Counted from the stretch's first letter, positions 50,919 to 60,197 are shown. The stretch: DNA of 64,000 bases from Holophagaceae bacterium (GCA_016722505.1 JADKJH010000001.1:1540429-1604428), one strand, 5' to 3'. Notes: generated by a model from the sequence alone, not told the origin. A program made the numbers and translations.

Positions 50919-51854
50919 TTAGCTGTCGAGTTCTTCTTTCACATCCCGCTGGCCCATTTCCACCATGCGCTCCCGGGCGCGGGTGGCCCACTCGCCTGTG
51001 GTGTAGCTCTCCACCAGTTTTTGGTAATAACCTTTGCCTTCCTCACGGTACTTGGCGATTTCCTCTTTAGAAAATTTATCAAAGTCCAACTTGTAGCGCG
51101 CCAGATCCGAAGGGCTCAGTTCCGTGAAGTCTTTCTTTTGGTACTTGGCCAGAAATTCTTTGTTGAATTGGGTGAGGGTTTCCTGGGTGACCAGCTTCTT
51201 GCGCAGAGCCTCGCCCAGAAAGAAATAAGCCCGTTCACGATCCACATATTCCGGGTAGGTCTGGAGCAGTCCCTTAAGGCGATTTTCCGCGGCAGGGTAG
51301 TTGTAGGTGTTCACGTAGAACACGCCCACCAATAATTCATGTTCGGCAATGCGTCTCCAGCATTGGGTGATTTTACTTTTGGCTTGTTCAGCATAGGTGG
51401 AACCGGGGCTTTCTTTCAGAAGCTGTTGAAAGGTTTCAAGCGCTTTTTTGGTCTCCGTCTGCTCGCGTTCGGCAGACATGATGGAGGCGTAATGGCAAAG
51501 CGCGATGTGGTAGAGCGCGTAATCGCGTTTCTCGCTGCGGGGGAAATAGTTTAAGAAACTTTGATATTCAACCTGGGCTTCGGGGTAGTTGTTGGTGGAC
51601 CCAAAAAAATAACTATCCGCCAATAGGAGCTTGGCTTTTGGAAATTCAGGCGTGGAGGGCAGGTACTCCTCAATGAGCCTCAATTCGGCCCGGCCCTGTT
51701 CCCATTTTCCATTGCGCAGCAGGGATTCGCCTTTGGCCAACAAATCAGGGGCTGTCCGGCCTTGGATTTTGTCCGCGACCTTGGGTTTCCGGCAGCCGAG
51801 GCCGGCCCCCATCAGCAGGGCTAACGTCAACGAAATGCGGAGAGTTCGGTTCAT
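50919..51854 (-). CDS. bamD: outer membrane assembly lipoprotein BamD
   Basis: A 311-residue lipoprotein: signal peptide ending LLMGAGLGC (lipobox Cys21), then TPR-like repeats (about 35-220) typical of BamD/YfiO (ELRLIEEYLPSTPEFPKAKLLLADSYFF; YQSFLNYFPRSEKRDYALYHIALCHY). It is a core part of the machine that inserts barrel proteins into the outer membrane. The C-terminal ~90 charged residues extend beyond typical BamD. The ATG at 51854 has AGGAAAA just upstream. Confidence 0.85.
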   Translation of the reverse strand: MNRTLRISLTLALLMGAGLGCRKPKVADKIQGRTAPDLLAKGESLLRNGKWEQGRAELRLIEEYLPSTPEFPKAKLLLADSYFFGSTNNYPEAQVEYQSFLNYFPRSEKRDYALYHIALCHYASIMSAEREQTETKKALETFQQLLKESPGSTYAEQAKSKITQCWRRIAEHELLVGVFYVNTYNYPAAENRLKGLLQTYPEYVDRERAYFFLGEALRKKLVTQETLTQFNKEFLAKYQKKDFTELSPSDLARYKLDFDKFSKEEIAKYREEGKGYYQKLVESYTTGEWATRARERMVEMGQRDVKEELDS

Positions 51855-51888
51855 GGTTTTCCTAGAGACAGGGCGGTGGATAACAAAA

Positions 51889-52881
51889 TCAGACTGCGAT
51901 CGCGGGAGGGGGTGAGGGTTCCATGTCCACAGAAACGGGTGCGCTGGAAGCCATCCAGGTTCGATACCTGGTTTCCAGCCAGGGCTCCACCAGAGTTTGG
52001 GCCTCGGCCCGATGAATATCATGGAAGACTTCATGATAGAAGCCATTCAGCCGGTGGCGCTCTAGAAGTCCTGGCTTGATGGAAGCCCAGATCGGTTCAG
52101 CCCCATCGGGATCCACCACTGTGTCCGAACCTGCTTGCAGGAGGAGCATGGGGCGGTCCAATTCAGATCCGAAGCTCAGCAGTTCTTCCCGGCCCTCCTG
52201 GATGGCTGCTGGAAATGAGGCAGTGACGCGGCGATGGCAGTTGGGGTCCGCCCAGTAGCGTTGCACCAGCAATGGATCCGAACAAACGAGGTTCTTGTTG
52301 CCAGGGAGATCAATGGACCGGTGGGGGGCTAGCTGAAAGAACACCGACCCTACCAGTTTCATCAGTCCGGCAAGGGGGCGCAGGCTCACGGCAGGGCTGC
52401 TCAGGATGAGGCCCTCCATAGTGTCTGGGTGCCACAGGCAGGTCAGCATGGCCACCAATCCGCCAAAGCTATGCCCCAGGACTACTAGGGGGAGGACGGG
52501 CGGGGCGAGGACCGGGACATCATTCACCTGACGAGGGTGGGCCCCAAGCCTTGCCGCATCGTGGAGGCGTTCCTGGTGCAGGAAAAGGGTGAAATCATCC
52601 ACGAAAGGCCGGATGCCCGTGGCATCTCCACGGGTGCCCTCGGACCTGCCGAAACCGGCGTGGTCCATGCTCGAAACGGACCAACCCAAGGAATGAAGCC
52701 ATTTGGCTGTGTGCCGGTATCGCTCCCCATGCTCTCCATACCCATGGGAAATCACGATCCGGCCTTTGGGCTGCGGGTGCTCCCAGCGGGCAAAAGCCAG
52801 CTTCAGGGAAGTGTGCCCTTGCAGGGAACCCCTTTCAGAGGGCTCCAGATCGCTGGGCAGCACGGTGAGAGATTCGGGCAT
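51889..52881 (-). CDS. alpha/beta hydrolase, lysophospholipase/monoacylglycerol lipase type
   Basis: A 330-residue serine hydrolase of the PldB/MGL (Hydrolase_4) group: SHGYGEHGERYRHTA near 45 (oxyanion region), MDHAGFGRSEG near 75, nucleophile elbow GHSFGG near 150, acid in AGSDTVVDP and His in GFYHEVFHD near 290. It should cleave lipid or lysophospholipid esters. The minus frame stays open far upstream through the antisense of prfB, so the ATG at 52881 is chosen where family similarity begins; its ribosome site is weak. bamD follows 34 bases later. Confidence 0.82.
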   Translation of the reverse strand: MPESLTVLPSDLEPSERGSLQGHTSLKLAFARWEHPQPKGRIVISHGYGEHGERYRHTAKWLHSLGWSVSSMDHAGFGRSEGTRGDATGIRPFVDDFTLFLHQERLHDAARLGAHPRQVNDVPVLAPPVLPLVVLGHSFGGLVAMLTCLWHPDTMEGLILSSPAVSLRPLAGLMKLVGSVFFQLAPHRSIDLPGNKNLVCSDPLLVQRYWADPNCHRRVTASFPAAIQEGREELLSFGSELDRPMLLLQAGSDTVVDPDGAEPIWASIKPGLLERHRLNGFYHEVFHDIHRAEAQTLVEPWLETRYRTWMASSAPVSVDMEPSPPPAIAV

Positions 52882-52943
52882 CCCACCAGAATACCGCGCC
52901 AGACAGGACCCGCCGAGCCTTGTAGAATGAAGGGTTGCCTTCA

Positions 52944-52994
52944 GGGGCCGTTGCAGAATGAGCAGTCTTTTTCTGATTGTTCTGCCAAGGCCCC
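52944..52994 (+). promoter_or_regulatory. leader hairpin before prfB
   Basis: GGGGCC at 52944-52949 pairs with GGCCCC at 52989-52994. Inside, TTG with CAA and AGAA with TTCT extend the stem with single mismatches. It lies 83 bases before prfB and may be a leader structure or a small RNA. Confidence 0.35.
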
Positions 52995-53076
52995 TTATGC
53001 CGTTCTCGCCATGAGGAAGAGTAGGTAATTTTCGAACAACGGCTTGCGTTGAGTGTATTGAGCCCCAGGATGCCGA

Positions 53077-54183
53077 ATGGACTTTGAAACCCTTATCAGG
53101 GCCAAGAACGAACTTGAACCCCGCGTGCGCCAGCTGGCCGCGCATCTCGACCCCGAGCGCAAGGCCTTGGAGTTGGAACAGATCGAAGAGAAGACTGCCG
53201 CGCCGGGGTTCTGGGATGACCCAGAGGCAGCCAAACCCCTGCTGAAAAAACGTGGGGTTCTTGGCGATGACATCGCCTTGGCGAAAAAATTGAATGCCGG
53301 GATCGAGGATCTGGAAACAGCCCTGGAACTGAGCCGAGAAGACTCTGAAATGCTGGGTGAAGCTGAAAATCTTGAGGCCGCGTTGCGGAAAATGATTGAA
53401 GACGCCGAGCTCCGCATGATGCTCAGCGGCCAACTGGACAGCAACAATGCCATCGTCGCCATTGCGCCGGGTGCTGGGGGCACCGAGAGCCAGGATTGGG
53501 CCGCCATGCTGCTGCGGATGTACCTGAGGTTCTGCGAACGGAAGGGCTGGCCCACCGAAATGCTCGACTATCAGGATGGAGAAGAGGCCGGCATCAAGGG
53601 CGCCACATTCCAAGTCACGATGCCCTTCTCCTATGGCTATCTTCGTGCTGAAGCCGGTGTCCACCGTCTGGTGCGCATCAGTCCCTTCGACGCCGCCAAA
53701 CGCCGCCATACGAGTTTCGCCGCTGTGTATGTAAGCCCCGAGCTGGACGACACCATCAATGTGGACATTCCAGACAAGGATTTGAAAATCGACGTGTTCC
53801 GCGCATCTGGTGCCGGTGGACAGCATGTGAACCGCACGGAATCCGCCGTCCGCTTCACCCATCTGCCCACGGGCATTGTCGTTTCTTGCCAGAACGAACG
53901 CAGCCAGATCAAGAACCGCGCCACAGCGTTGAAAGTCCTGCAAGGCAGGCTCTACGAACTGGAACAAAGGAAGTTCCTGGACAAAGTAGCCGCCGCGTCC
54001 GGCGAAAAATCCGATGTGGCTTGGGGCTCCCAGATACGCAGCTACGTGCTGCAGCCCTACCAGATGGTCAAGGACCACCGCACTGGCGAGGAAACCGCCC
54101 AGACGCAAAAGGTCCTGGACGGTGATATCGATGCCTTCATCCGGGCCCAGCTGCTGGCGAAATCGCTGAAGGCCGAAAGCTGA
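53077..54183 (+). CDS. prfB: peptide chain release factor 2
   Basis: A 368-residue class I release factor. It has the stop-codon recognition tripeptide SPF (VRISPFDAAKRRH near 205) and the peptidyl-hydrolysis motif GGQ (GAGGQHVNRTESAVR near 250). It ends translation at UGA and UAA. The usual programmed +1 frameshift site near codon 25 is absent: the equivalent codons read CTC GAC in frame. The ATG at 53077 has AGG seven bases upstream. The P-type ATPase gene starts 15 bases after the stop. Confidence 0.95.
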   Translation: MDFETLIRAKNELEPRVRQLAAHLDPERKALELEQIEEKTAAPGFWDDPEAAKPLLKKRGVLGDDIALAKKLNAGIEDLETALELSREDSEMLGEAENLEAALRKMIEDAELRMMLSGQLDSNNAIVAIAPGAGGTESQDWAAMLLRMYLRFCERKGWPTEMLDYQDGEEAGIKGATFQVTMPFSYGYLRAEAGVHRLVRISPFDAAKRRHTSFAAVYVSPELDDTINVDIPDKDLKIDVFRASGAGGQHVNRTESAVRFTHLPTGIVVSCQNERSQIKNRATALKVLQGRLYELEQRKFLDKVAAASGEKSDVAWGSQIRSYVLQPYQMVKDHRTGEETAQTQKVLDGDIDAFIRAQLLAKSLKAES

Positions 54184-54198
54184 CACGCGAATGCGCGA

Positions 54199-56658
54199 AT
54201 GAAATCCCACTGCGACCTCTGCCTCAGTCCTATCGCCGAAGGCCGGGCGAACCGGGCGTTCCACGGAACGGAGTACGAATTCTGCTGCCCGGGCTGCGCC
54301 ACTGTGTTCGGCATCCTTGGCGTCGAGGAAGCCATGCGGCAAGGACCGCGCTTCAAGGGGTATGTGCAGGAATCAGAATTGCCGCCAGGGCCTTATTTGG
54401 AGCTTTGGTTGAAGGTTGAGGGCATCGCCTGCGGTTCCTGCGCGCCGCTCATCGAAGGCATCCTGCAATCCAAACGCGGCGTTGTAAAGGCTGTGGTGGA
54501 GCCCATCTCCGAAGTGGCGCAAGTCCTCTATGCGCCGAGCTTCGCAGGCAAGGATGACATCATCGCGCATATCACCCAGCTTGGTTTTCCCTCCCGTGAA
54601 TTGGCCGGGCCGCTGGATGACGGGGACGAGGCCCAGGGCATTCATCACTCACTACGGCTGCTGCTGGCCATCGTGCTCGGTGCCAACGCCATGATGAACG
54701 CCATGGTCATGTACGCAACCTTCGCCCATGACCAGGGCATCGAATGGATTTCGGAGCTGGTCTTTCAATCGCGCCTCTACGACAAGAACCCCATGCCGAT
54801 GATCGTGCGGGACACCTTCACCTGGACCACGGGCTTGGCGGCGCTGCCAGTGCTGCTTTATTGCGGCTGGCCCATCATCACCAATGGCTGGCGCCGCATC
54901 CGCCTTGGCGCGCCGAATACGGATTCCCTGGTGGGTTTTGGCGCCGTGATGGCCTTCCTCGTGAGCCTTTACGCGGCCTTGGTGTTGCATACACACCATG
55001 TGTACTTCGATACGGCCTCCATGTTGGTGAGCCTTCTGGTCATCGGCCGTGCCATCGAAGGCGGTTCCAAGCGCAAAGCCCGGGCAGCCGTCCATGGCCT
55101 GCTCCAGCTTTCATCCCAGGGTGCCGAAAAATGGAATGGCTCCGCCTTCCAAGAAGTCTCCATGGAACAGGTGAAGGTGGGTGATCGCCTGCGCGTGAAG
55201 CTGGGAGAGCGCATCCCTGTTGATGGCAGGGTCCTTGCCGGAAGCGGTTGGGTGGACACTTCCAGTCTCACCGGGGAGCCGAAGCCGGTGGAAATGGGCT
55301 TAGGCAGTATGGTGTTGGCAGGTACGCTGCTCAATGCCGGCACGCTTGAACTGGAAGCCCAAGCTGTGGGTTCTGACACACGGTTGGCCCAGGTAGTGCA
55401 GCGTGTGCGCCAGACCTTGGCGGCGAAACCGCCTATTCAACTGCTGGCGGATCGGATCGCGGCGGTCTTCATGCCCATTGTCATCGCCTTGGCCCTCCTT
55501 GCAGGCTTTCTGGCCTATGCCCATCACGCGCCGTTGGTGCAATCGCTGATGGCGGGCATCGCCGTGCTGGTGGTGGCCTGTCCCTGCGCCTTGGGTATCG
55601 CCACACCCATGGTTTTGGTCAGCGCGGTCACAGAGTGCGCCAAGCGCGGGTTGTTGTTGCGCAGCGGCGAGGTGCTGGAGCAAGGGCCGAAGCTGAAGGC
55701 CTTCGTGTTTGATAAAACGGGAACCCTTACAACGGGACGCTTGGATTTCACAGGCTTCCGCCTGGATGGTATGACCGAAGACGAAGCGCTGATGCTGGCT
55801 GCAGCGTTGGAGGAGATTTCCACGCATCCGCTGGCCGAGCGCATCTTCCGCGAGGGCGCCACGCGGGCTCAAGGCCTAGGCCAGCGGCTTCCCGACGTAT
55901 GGAATCGCGAAGTGCGTCCAGGCCTTGGCGTTTGCGGCCGCTTCAAGGATCAACGCCTGCTCGTCGGCAGGCCCATGTGGTTGAAAGAGCAGGGCGTCCA
56001 GGCGCCTGAATCCTGGTGGGTCGGGGATGGCCTGCGGGGCTCACTGGTCATGTTCGCGGTGGGCGATCGCGCTGCCGCGCTTTGGGGCCTTGGCGATACC
56101 GTTCGTGTGGAGGCCGCAACCAGCATTCGTTCCTTGAAGCGCATGGGTGTTGAGTGTTGGCTGCTCAGTGGAGATCGCATCGAAGCCTGTCTTGAAGTCG
56201 CGGCCCAAGTCGGCATCGCTCCAGAACGGGTGATCGGCGGCGCGTTGCCCTCGGAAAAGGCGACGCGGCTTGCGGAAATTCAGTCCCGCGTCGGTCCCGC
56301 GGCCATGGTGGGTGATGGCATCAACGATGCGGTGGCCTTATCCCAAGCGGATCTTGGAATCGCCATGGGCAGTGGCGCTTCCGTGGCCCTGGAAAGCGCG
56401 GGCTTGGTACTGGTCCATCGGGATCTGCGCCGGCTGCCGGTATTTTTAAAACTCTCACGCCTGAGTCTGCGCCGGATTCGTCAGAACCTAGGCTGGGCAT
56501 TGGGTTACAACGCCGTATTGATACCGTTGGCGCTGGCTGGATACGTGCATCCGATCTTGGCCGCTGCCGCCATGATGGCCAGCTCTGTCAGCGTGGTGCT
56601 GAACAGCGGACGCGGCCTGAAAGTGGACTCGCAGAAGCGGAATCTGGAAAGTGCCTAG
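54199..56658 (+). CDS. copper-type heavy-metal P-type ATPase
   Basis: An 819-residue P1B ATPase. The N-terminus has a Cys-rich metal-binding segment (CDLC at 5-8, CCPGC at 29-33), then an HMA-type domain with GIACGSC (75-81). The membrane domain carries the CPC ion site (about 460), with TGE near 358, phosphorylated Asp in DKTGT near 505 and GDGIND near 705. The Cys-rich head plus CPC resembles the CcoI/FixI or CopA2 branch, which supply copper to cytochrome oxidase, but no cco genes adjoin it. It is probably cotranscribed with prfB. Confidence 0.88.
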   Translation: MKSHCDLCLSPIAEGRANRAFHGTEYEFCCPGCATVFGILGVEEAMRQGPRFKGYVQESELPPGPYLELWLKVEGIACGSCAPLIEGILQSKRGVVKAVVEPISEVAQVLYAPSFAGKDDIIAHITQLGFPSRELAGPLDDGDEAQGIHHSLRLLLAIVLGANAMMNAMVMYATFAHDQGIEWISELVFQSRLYDKNPMPMIVRDTFTWTTGLAALPVLLYCGWPIITNGWRRIRLGAPNTDSLVGFGAVMAFLVSLYAALVLHTHHVYFDTASMLVSLLVIGRAIEGGSKRKARAAVHGLLQLSSQGAEKWNGSAFQEVSMEQVKVGDRLRVKLGERIPVDGRVLAGSGWVDTSSLTGEPKPVEMGLGSMVLAGTLLNAGTLELEAQAVGSDTRLAQVVQRVRQTLAAKPPIQLLADRIAAVFMPIVIALALLAGFLAYAHHAPLVQSLMAGIAVLVVACPCALGIATPMVLVSAVTECAKRGLLLRSGEVLEQGPKLKAFVFDKTGTLTTGRLDFTGFRLDGMTEDEALMLAAALEEISTHPLAERIFREGATRAQGLGQRLPDVWNREVRPGLGVCGRFKDQRLLVGRPMWLKEQGVQAPESWWVGDGLRGSLVMFAVGDRAAALWGLGDTVRVEAATSIRSLKRMGVECWLLSGDRIEACLEVAAQVGIAPERVIGGALPSEKATRLAEIQSRVGPAAMVGDGINDAVALSQADLGIAMGSGASVALESAGLVLVHRDLRRLPVFLKLSRLSLRRIRQNLGWALGYNAVLIPLALAGYVHPILAAAAMMASSVSVVLNSGRGLKVDSQKRNLESA

Positions 56659-56687
56659 GTCCAATCCCGCTTATTTTAGAGAATAGA

Positions 56688-56755
56688 AGCCACGAAGGTA
56701 CACGAACGCTGCGCGAAGGTTTTATGTTCGTGTCTCTTCGTGCGGCTTTGTGGCT
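56688..56755. repeat. CCACGAAG-type palindromic repeat
   Basis: AGCCACGAAGGTACACGAAC is mirrored by GTTCGTGTCTCTTCGTG through to TTGTGGCT. It has the same design as 9229-9294 and sits directly after the P-ATPase gene. Confidence 0.6.
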
Positions 56756-56787
56756 GCAATTACTGAACTGCATCGCGTTAAATACAG

Positions 56788-57348
56788 CTATTCGCTGGGA
56801 TTCGCGTTGCTTCCATTTTCGGCTCTCCCAGCTGTTTGTCCCGAGATGGCTTCCTGCTCATCCCTGGGCAACCGCCATACCCAACGCCCAGTGGCGCGAT
56901 CAAAAATGTCGAAGCAGCAGAGCCAGTTGAGCAGCCCGGCAATCATCACGTAGCTGGCGCCGTACTCCTGAGTGAGATTACGGATCGGCTCGGTGGCTTG
57001 GCCACCGAAGGCCCAGGCGAAGGCTCCGTAGAGCGGCCCGATGCCCAGGGTCGCGCCCGCACCAAGGGTCGGCATCCATTCAAACGGTTCAGTCTTGGGG
57101 ACAAACACACCACCGGGAATTCCATTCCCCGCGCCGGCAGAGAGCTGGATCCATGCGAGCAGACAGAACACCGCAGAGATGCCGAAGAGCGCTTTCGCGC
57201 GACCTTTCTCGCCAATCATCCAATAGCCCGAGCCCGGCACCAGCCAATTGCAAAGCATCGGTTTCCAGGAGGCTTTCAATGCCTTCTGTTTGCGGAGGGG
57301 CAGTGGGAGTTTCGGGAGTTTGGGAGTATCAGAATTATCAACGGCCAT
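56788..57348 (-). CDS. membrane protein, DUF6677-like
   Basis: A 186-residue protein with a basic, Pro/Lys-rich N-terminus and about four hydrophobic segments. The opening helix pattern (MLCNWLVPGSGYWMIGEKGRAKALFGI near 31) resembles small membrane proteins of the TM2/DUF6677 kind found in Acidobacteria. Function is unknown. It is the next minus-strand gene after the rpsR terminator and appears monocistronic. Confidence 0.55.
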   Translation of the reverse strand: MAVDNSDTPKLPKLPLPLRKQKALKASWKPMLCNWLVPGSGYWMIGEKGRAKALFGISAVFCLLAWIQLSAGAGNGIPGGVFVPKTEPFEWMPTLGAGATLGIGPLYGAFAWAFGGQATEPIRNLTQEYGASYVMIAGLLNWLCCFDIFDRATGRWVWRLPRDEQEAISGQTAGRAENGSNANPSE

Positions 57349-57426
57349 GCTTCAAGGGTAACTGAAGCGCAACAAAAACGCCTCCCACGGGGCCCCCTCC
57401 GCGACCGAGCGAAGCGAGGAGCGGGA

Positions 57427-57448
57427 GGACAGTCCAGTGGGACTGTCC
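57427..57448. repeat. short palindrome in intergenic region
   Basis: GGACAGTCC and GGACTGTCC flank a four-base spacer. It lies within a GC-rich non-coding stretch between the membrane gene and rpsR. Confidence 0.4.
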
Positions 57449-57483
57449 GATCGGGGGGTAGTCGCAAGTGCGCCCCACCACAG

Positions 57484-57511
57484 AAAAACCGCCCTTTTGG
57501 GGGGCGGTTTT
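57484..57511 (-). terminator. rpsF-rpsR terminator
   Basis: AAAACCGCCC and GGGCGGTTTT form the stem around a T/G loop, 24 bases after the rpsR stop. A- and T-runs flank it, so it can serve both directions. Confidence 0.88.
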
Positions 57512-57534
57512 CTGAACATGCCGAGTAATTGGAA

Positions 57535-57798
57535 CTAGTCCGTAGCGAAAGGCAGCAAAGCGATGTTGCGGGCCCGCTTGATGGATTCCACGAGCATGCG
57601 CTGGTGGTTGGCGCACACGCCGCTGGTGCGGCGGGGCAGGACCTTGCCGCGCTCGGGCGTGAAGCCCTGCAGGGTCTTGATGTCCTTGTAGTCGATGAGC
57701 ACGGATTTCTCGACGCAGAACTTGCAGAACTTGCTGCGCCGGCCGCTGAATACCTTCTTCTTCTTCGGTTTGCCTTTTGCGTCAGGTCGCTTCTTCAT
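57535..57798 (-). CDS. rpsR: 30S ribosomal protein S18
   Basis: An 87-residue basic protein with the S18 core (IDYKDIKTLQGFTPERGKVLPRRTSGVCANHQRML). The extra CKFC in its N-terminal part, with a later Cys-X2-His, forms a C+ type zinc-ribbon-like set. It binds S6 on the small-subunit platform. Its start overlaps the rpsF stop by one base. Confidence 0.95.
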   Translation of the reverse strand: MKKRPDAKGKPKKKKVFSGRRSKFCKFCVEKSVLIDYKDIKTLQGFTPERGKVLPRRTSGVCANHQRMLVESIKRARNIALLPFATD

Positions 57799-58184
57799 TA
57801 TGCCACCTCCTCTGGGGGACGCTCTTTGATGCCAGCGGCGGCCTTGCGCTTGCCTTCACGCTCGAAACGGGCCTTGCGGCGAGCCGCGGACTTGGCTTCG
57901 GCATCGAGGCGCACGCTCATGAACTTGATGACCGCGTCGTTGTTGCGGAAGCGGCGCTCCAGCTCAGCGATGAGCTTGGGGCCGGCGTTCATCTCGAACT
58001 CAGTGTGGTTCCCTTCCGAGAATTTCTGGACTTCGTAGGCCAGCTTTTTGCGGCCCCACTTGTCGGTTTTGAGCAGTTCGCCACCCTGCTCGGCAATGAT
58101 CCCCTCGTACTGTTTGACCAGTTCGTCGACCTGTTCTTCGGTCAACGTAGGGGAGGCGATGAAGATGGTCTCGTATAGACGCAT
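57798..58184 (-). CDS. rpsF: 30S ribosomal protein S6
   Basis: A 128-residue S6 protein: RLYETIFIASPTLTEEQVDEL at the start, DKWGRKKLAYEVQKFSEGNHTEF in the middle, and a charged C-terminal tail (about 100-128) rich in Arg, Lys and Glu. It pairs with S18. AGGAGG precedes the ATG at 58184. Translationally coupled to rpsR. Confidence 0.95.
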   Translation of the reverse strand: MRLYETIFIASPTLTEEQVDELVKQYEGIIAEQGGELLKTDKWGRKKLAYEVQKFSEGNHTEFEMNAGPKLIAELERRFRNNDAVIKFMSVRLDAEAKSAARRKARFEREGKRKAAAGIKERPPEEVA

Positions 58185-58480
58185 CGTTCCTCCTTGTGGA
58201 TGTGAAGCCCCCATTCAGAGATGGGAGCAAGGAGCTTCCCTATTGCGGGACGCGAACCCCAAGTCTCTCATTGAAAGGCTTGAGGTTCAAGGAAGGATGC
58301 CTGAGTGGTGGGCCTATGGTCTCAAGTCTCAAGTCTCAAGCCCCAAGTATTGAGGTCCAATTACATTGCCTGGTTCCTTGGTTCTGGGGCTGTCGGTGGA
58401 GGCAGCCTGCGGCCGCGATGAGAAAGTGCGCTGCAGGCGCCGCCAGATTGCCTTGAGATTTGGGACTTGGGACGTGGGGC
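58185..58480. other. intergenic region with short direct repeats
   Basis: About 296 bases between rpsF and the upstream pth gene. Units CTCAAGT repeat in tandem near 58320-58345 and relate to CCCAAGT elements nearby. No gene is seen. An S6:S18 leader RNA may exist here, but I could not identify its motif. Confidence 0.4.
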
Positions 58481-59065
58481 TCAGGATTTGGGGCTCTCGC
58501 GCTTCCAGAACGCATCCGAATTGACCTGATTGGGAAGCGTGCCCAGATCCTCCGTGGCTCCAAGCAGGTCTAGGAAGCGGGCGAAGGGCGCATCCATTTC
58601 GTCGATTAAAGCCCATTCCGGCTCGCTCCATTCGCCGAGCACAAATTCATGCAGCGGACGCTCAAAAGGGCCGATGCCTAGTCGAAGACGGGCAATGGAC
58701 TGGGTTCCCGCATGATGGAATACGGATTTGAGGCCATTGTGGCCGCCATCGCTGCCCTCCAGCCGGAAGCGGCCGTAGCCCAAGGGCAGATCCTTGTCGT
58801 CATAGAGCATCACGAGCTTGCGAACGTAGATGCCCGTCCCATCGGCTTCGGGCAGCACCTCGCCGCTAAGATTCATGTAGGTTGCGGGCACCAGGGCTTG
58901 CAGGCGGTCGTTCAGTCTGTAGAGCGTTCCGTGGGCGAATTTCTTCGTTACCGGCGGTTTCAATCCGCGGTCCGCCATCCAGCGCTGGAGCATGAGGCGG
59001 CCCATGTTGTGTCGGGTGTTGGCGTATTCAGCGCCAGGATTTCCTAAGGGCAGAAGTGTCCACAT
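58481..59065 (-). CDS. pth: peptidyl-tRNA hydrolase
   Basis: A 194-residue enzyme that frees tRNA from prematurely released peptidyl-tRNA. Family features: LGNPGAEYANTRHNMG at 7-22 (catalytic His19), PATYMNLSGE near 60, DDKDLPLGYGRFRLEGSDGGHNGLKS near 90-115. It lies upstream of rpsF-rpsR on the same strand, a common arrangement. Confidence 0.93.
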   Translation of the reverse strand: MWTLLPLGNPGAEYANTRHNMGRLMLQRWMADRGLKPPVTKKFAHGTLYRLNDRLQALVPATYMNLSGEVLPEADGTGIYVRKLVMLYDDKDLPLGYGRFRLEGSDGGHNGLKSVFHHAGTQSIARLRLGIGPFERPLHEFVLGEWSEPEWALIDEMDAPFARFLDLLGATEDLGTLPNQVNSDAFWKRESPKS

Positions 59066-59161
59066 GGAGATCAGCCTACAATTGATAAAACGTCCTGTTT
59101 AACGTTTTCGTGATCAGAGATGTTGACTTCGCTTTGGCTTCATCTTGTTTAAAGGAATGCC

Positions 59162-60142
59162 ATGTCAGAACTCCGAACCTGCTTCCTCTTCTGCCTTCTA
59201 CTTGGGATTTCGAACAGCCTGCATGGAGAATCCGAACTTGAAAAAGCCATACGGCTGATCAAGGGAAAGAATTTCCAGGAGGCTCAGGTGCTTCTGGACA
59301 GGGTTGTGCAAACCGATCCGCGCAATGCCGAAGCCTGGTACGAGATGGGCGTACTGCAGAGGGCTACCGGCAATCTCCAGAAGGCCTTGGAATACGCCGA
59401 TAAATCCATCCAGATCAATCCGGGCAAGGCGAGTTATCACGTTCTCCGGGGCAACACCTTGGGGCCTCTCGCGCAGCAGGCGAACATGTTTCGTGCCTCA
59501 GGCCTGGCCAAGGATGGGCGCGAGGCCCTTGAAAAGGCCGTCCAACTTGAGCCCGCGAACCGGACTGCCTTCTTGGCGCTGTTCAATTGGTACTTCAATG
59601 TGCCCGCAGTCGGAGGAGGCAGTCTGGACAAGGCTAAGGCCCTCGCGGAACGGACTCTAGCCCTCGACCCTTCCAGAGGCCATTACATGAAGGGGCAGGT
59701 GTTGCAGAGACAGAAAAATCCCGGCTCTGCCCAGGCCGAGTACCGCTTGGCGCTCGCCGCCGATCCGAAGTTCCCGGACGTCTACAACGTGCTGGGCTAT
59801 GTGGAACTGGAAATGAAACAGGTGGACATGGCCCTGGACCATTTTCGCAAACAGGTGGAACTGGATCCAGGCAACGCCAATTCCTACGACAGCTTCGGCG
59901 ATGGCTGGATGGCCAAGGGTCGTACCGATGAAGCCATCAACGCCTATCGCAAAGCCCTCTCCCTCGATCCCGTCTTCGTGTCATCCATGCGCAGCCTGGG
60001 AAAAGCCCTCGATCAGGCGGGCCGACGAGACGAGGCCATCCAGCACTACCGACACTGTGCCCAAGTGGGGATCCAGAAAGGTATGCCACAGCTCGTTCGT
60101 GAAGCTAAAGAAAGGTTGAAGGCGCTTGGGGTCAAAGAATGA
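59162..60142 (+). CDS. secreted TPR protein
   Basis: A 326-residue protein with a signal peptide (FLFCLLLGISNSLHG) and about seven tetratricopeptide repeats from residue 24 to 310 (AWYEMGVLQRATGNLQKALEYADKS; YNVLGYVELEMKQVDMALDHF). AAGGA precedes the ATG. It probably acts as a periplasmic binding scaffold; the partner is unknown. It is divergent from pth and 55 bases ahead of queF. Confidence 0.8.
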   Translation: MSELRTCFLFCLLLGISNSLHGESELEKAIRLIKGKNFQEAQVLLDRVVQTDPRNAEAWYEMGVLQRATGNLQKALEYADKSIQINPGKASYHVLRGNTLGPLAQQANMFRASGLAKDGREALEKAVQLEPANRTAFLALFNWYFNVPAVGGGSLDKAKALAERTLALDPSRGHYMKGQVLQRQKNPGSAQAEYRLALAADPKFPDVYNVLGYVELEMKQVDMALDHFRKQVELDPGNANSYDSFGDGWMAKGRTDEAINAYRKALSLDPVFVSSMRSLGKALDQAGRRDEAIQHYRHCAQVGIQKGMPQLVREAKERLKALGVKE

Positions 60143-60197
60143 ATAAAACGTCAGCAGGTTTTCGTCTTCGATTGTCTGACCTTTGGGGAAACCTGCG

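Noticed and set aside
52958..53014. An 18-residue frame in the prfB leader
   Set aside because: No convincing ribosome site; most of it is explained by the hairpin sequence.
53063..53086. ATG followed by CTT TGA A just before prfB, resembling a release-factor frameshift site
   Set aside because: It lies upstream of the normal N-terminus and lacks the internal AGGGGG-type element; the downstream ATG gives a full-length protein.
52882..54342. Long minus-strand frame continuous with the hydrolase across prfB
   Set aside because: It is the antisense of prfB without any family pattern; the hydrolase begins at 52881.
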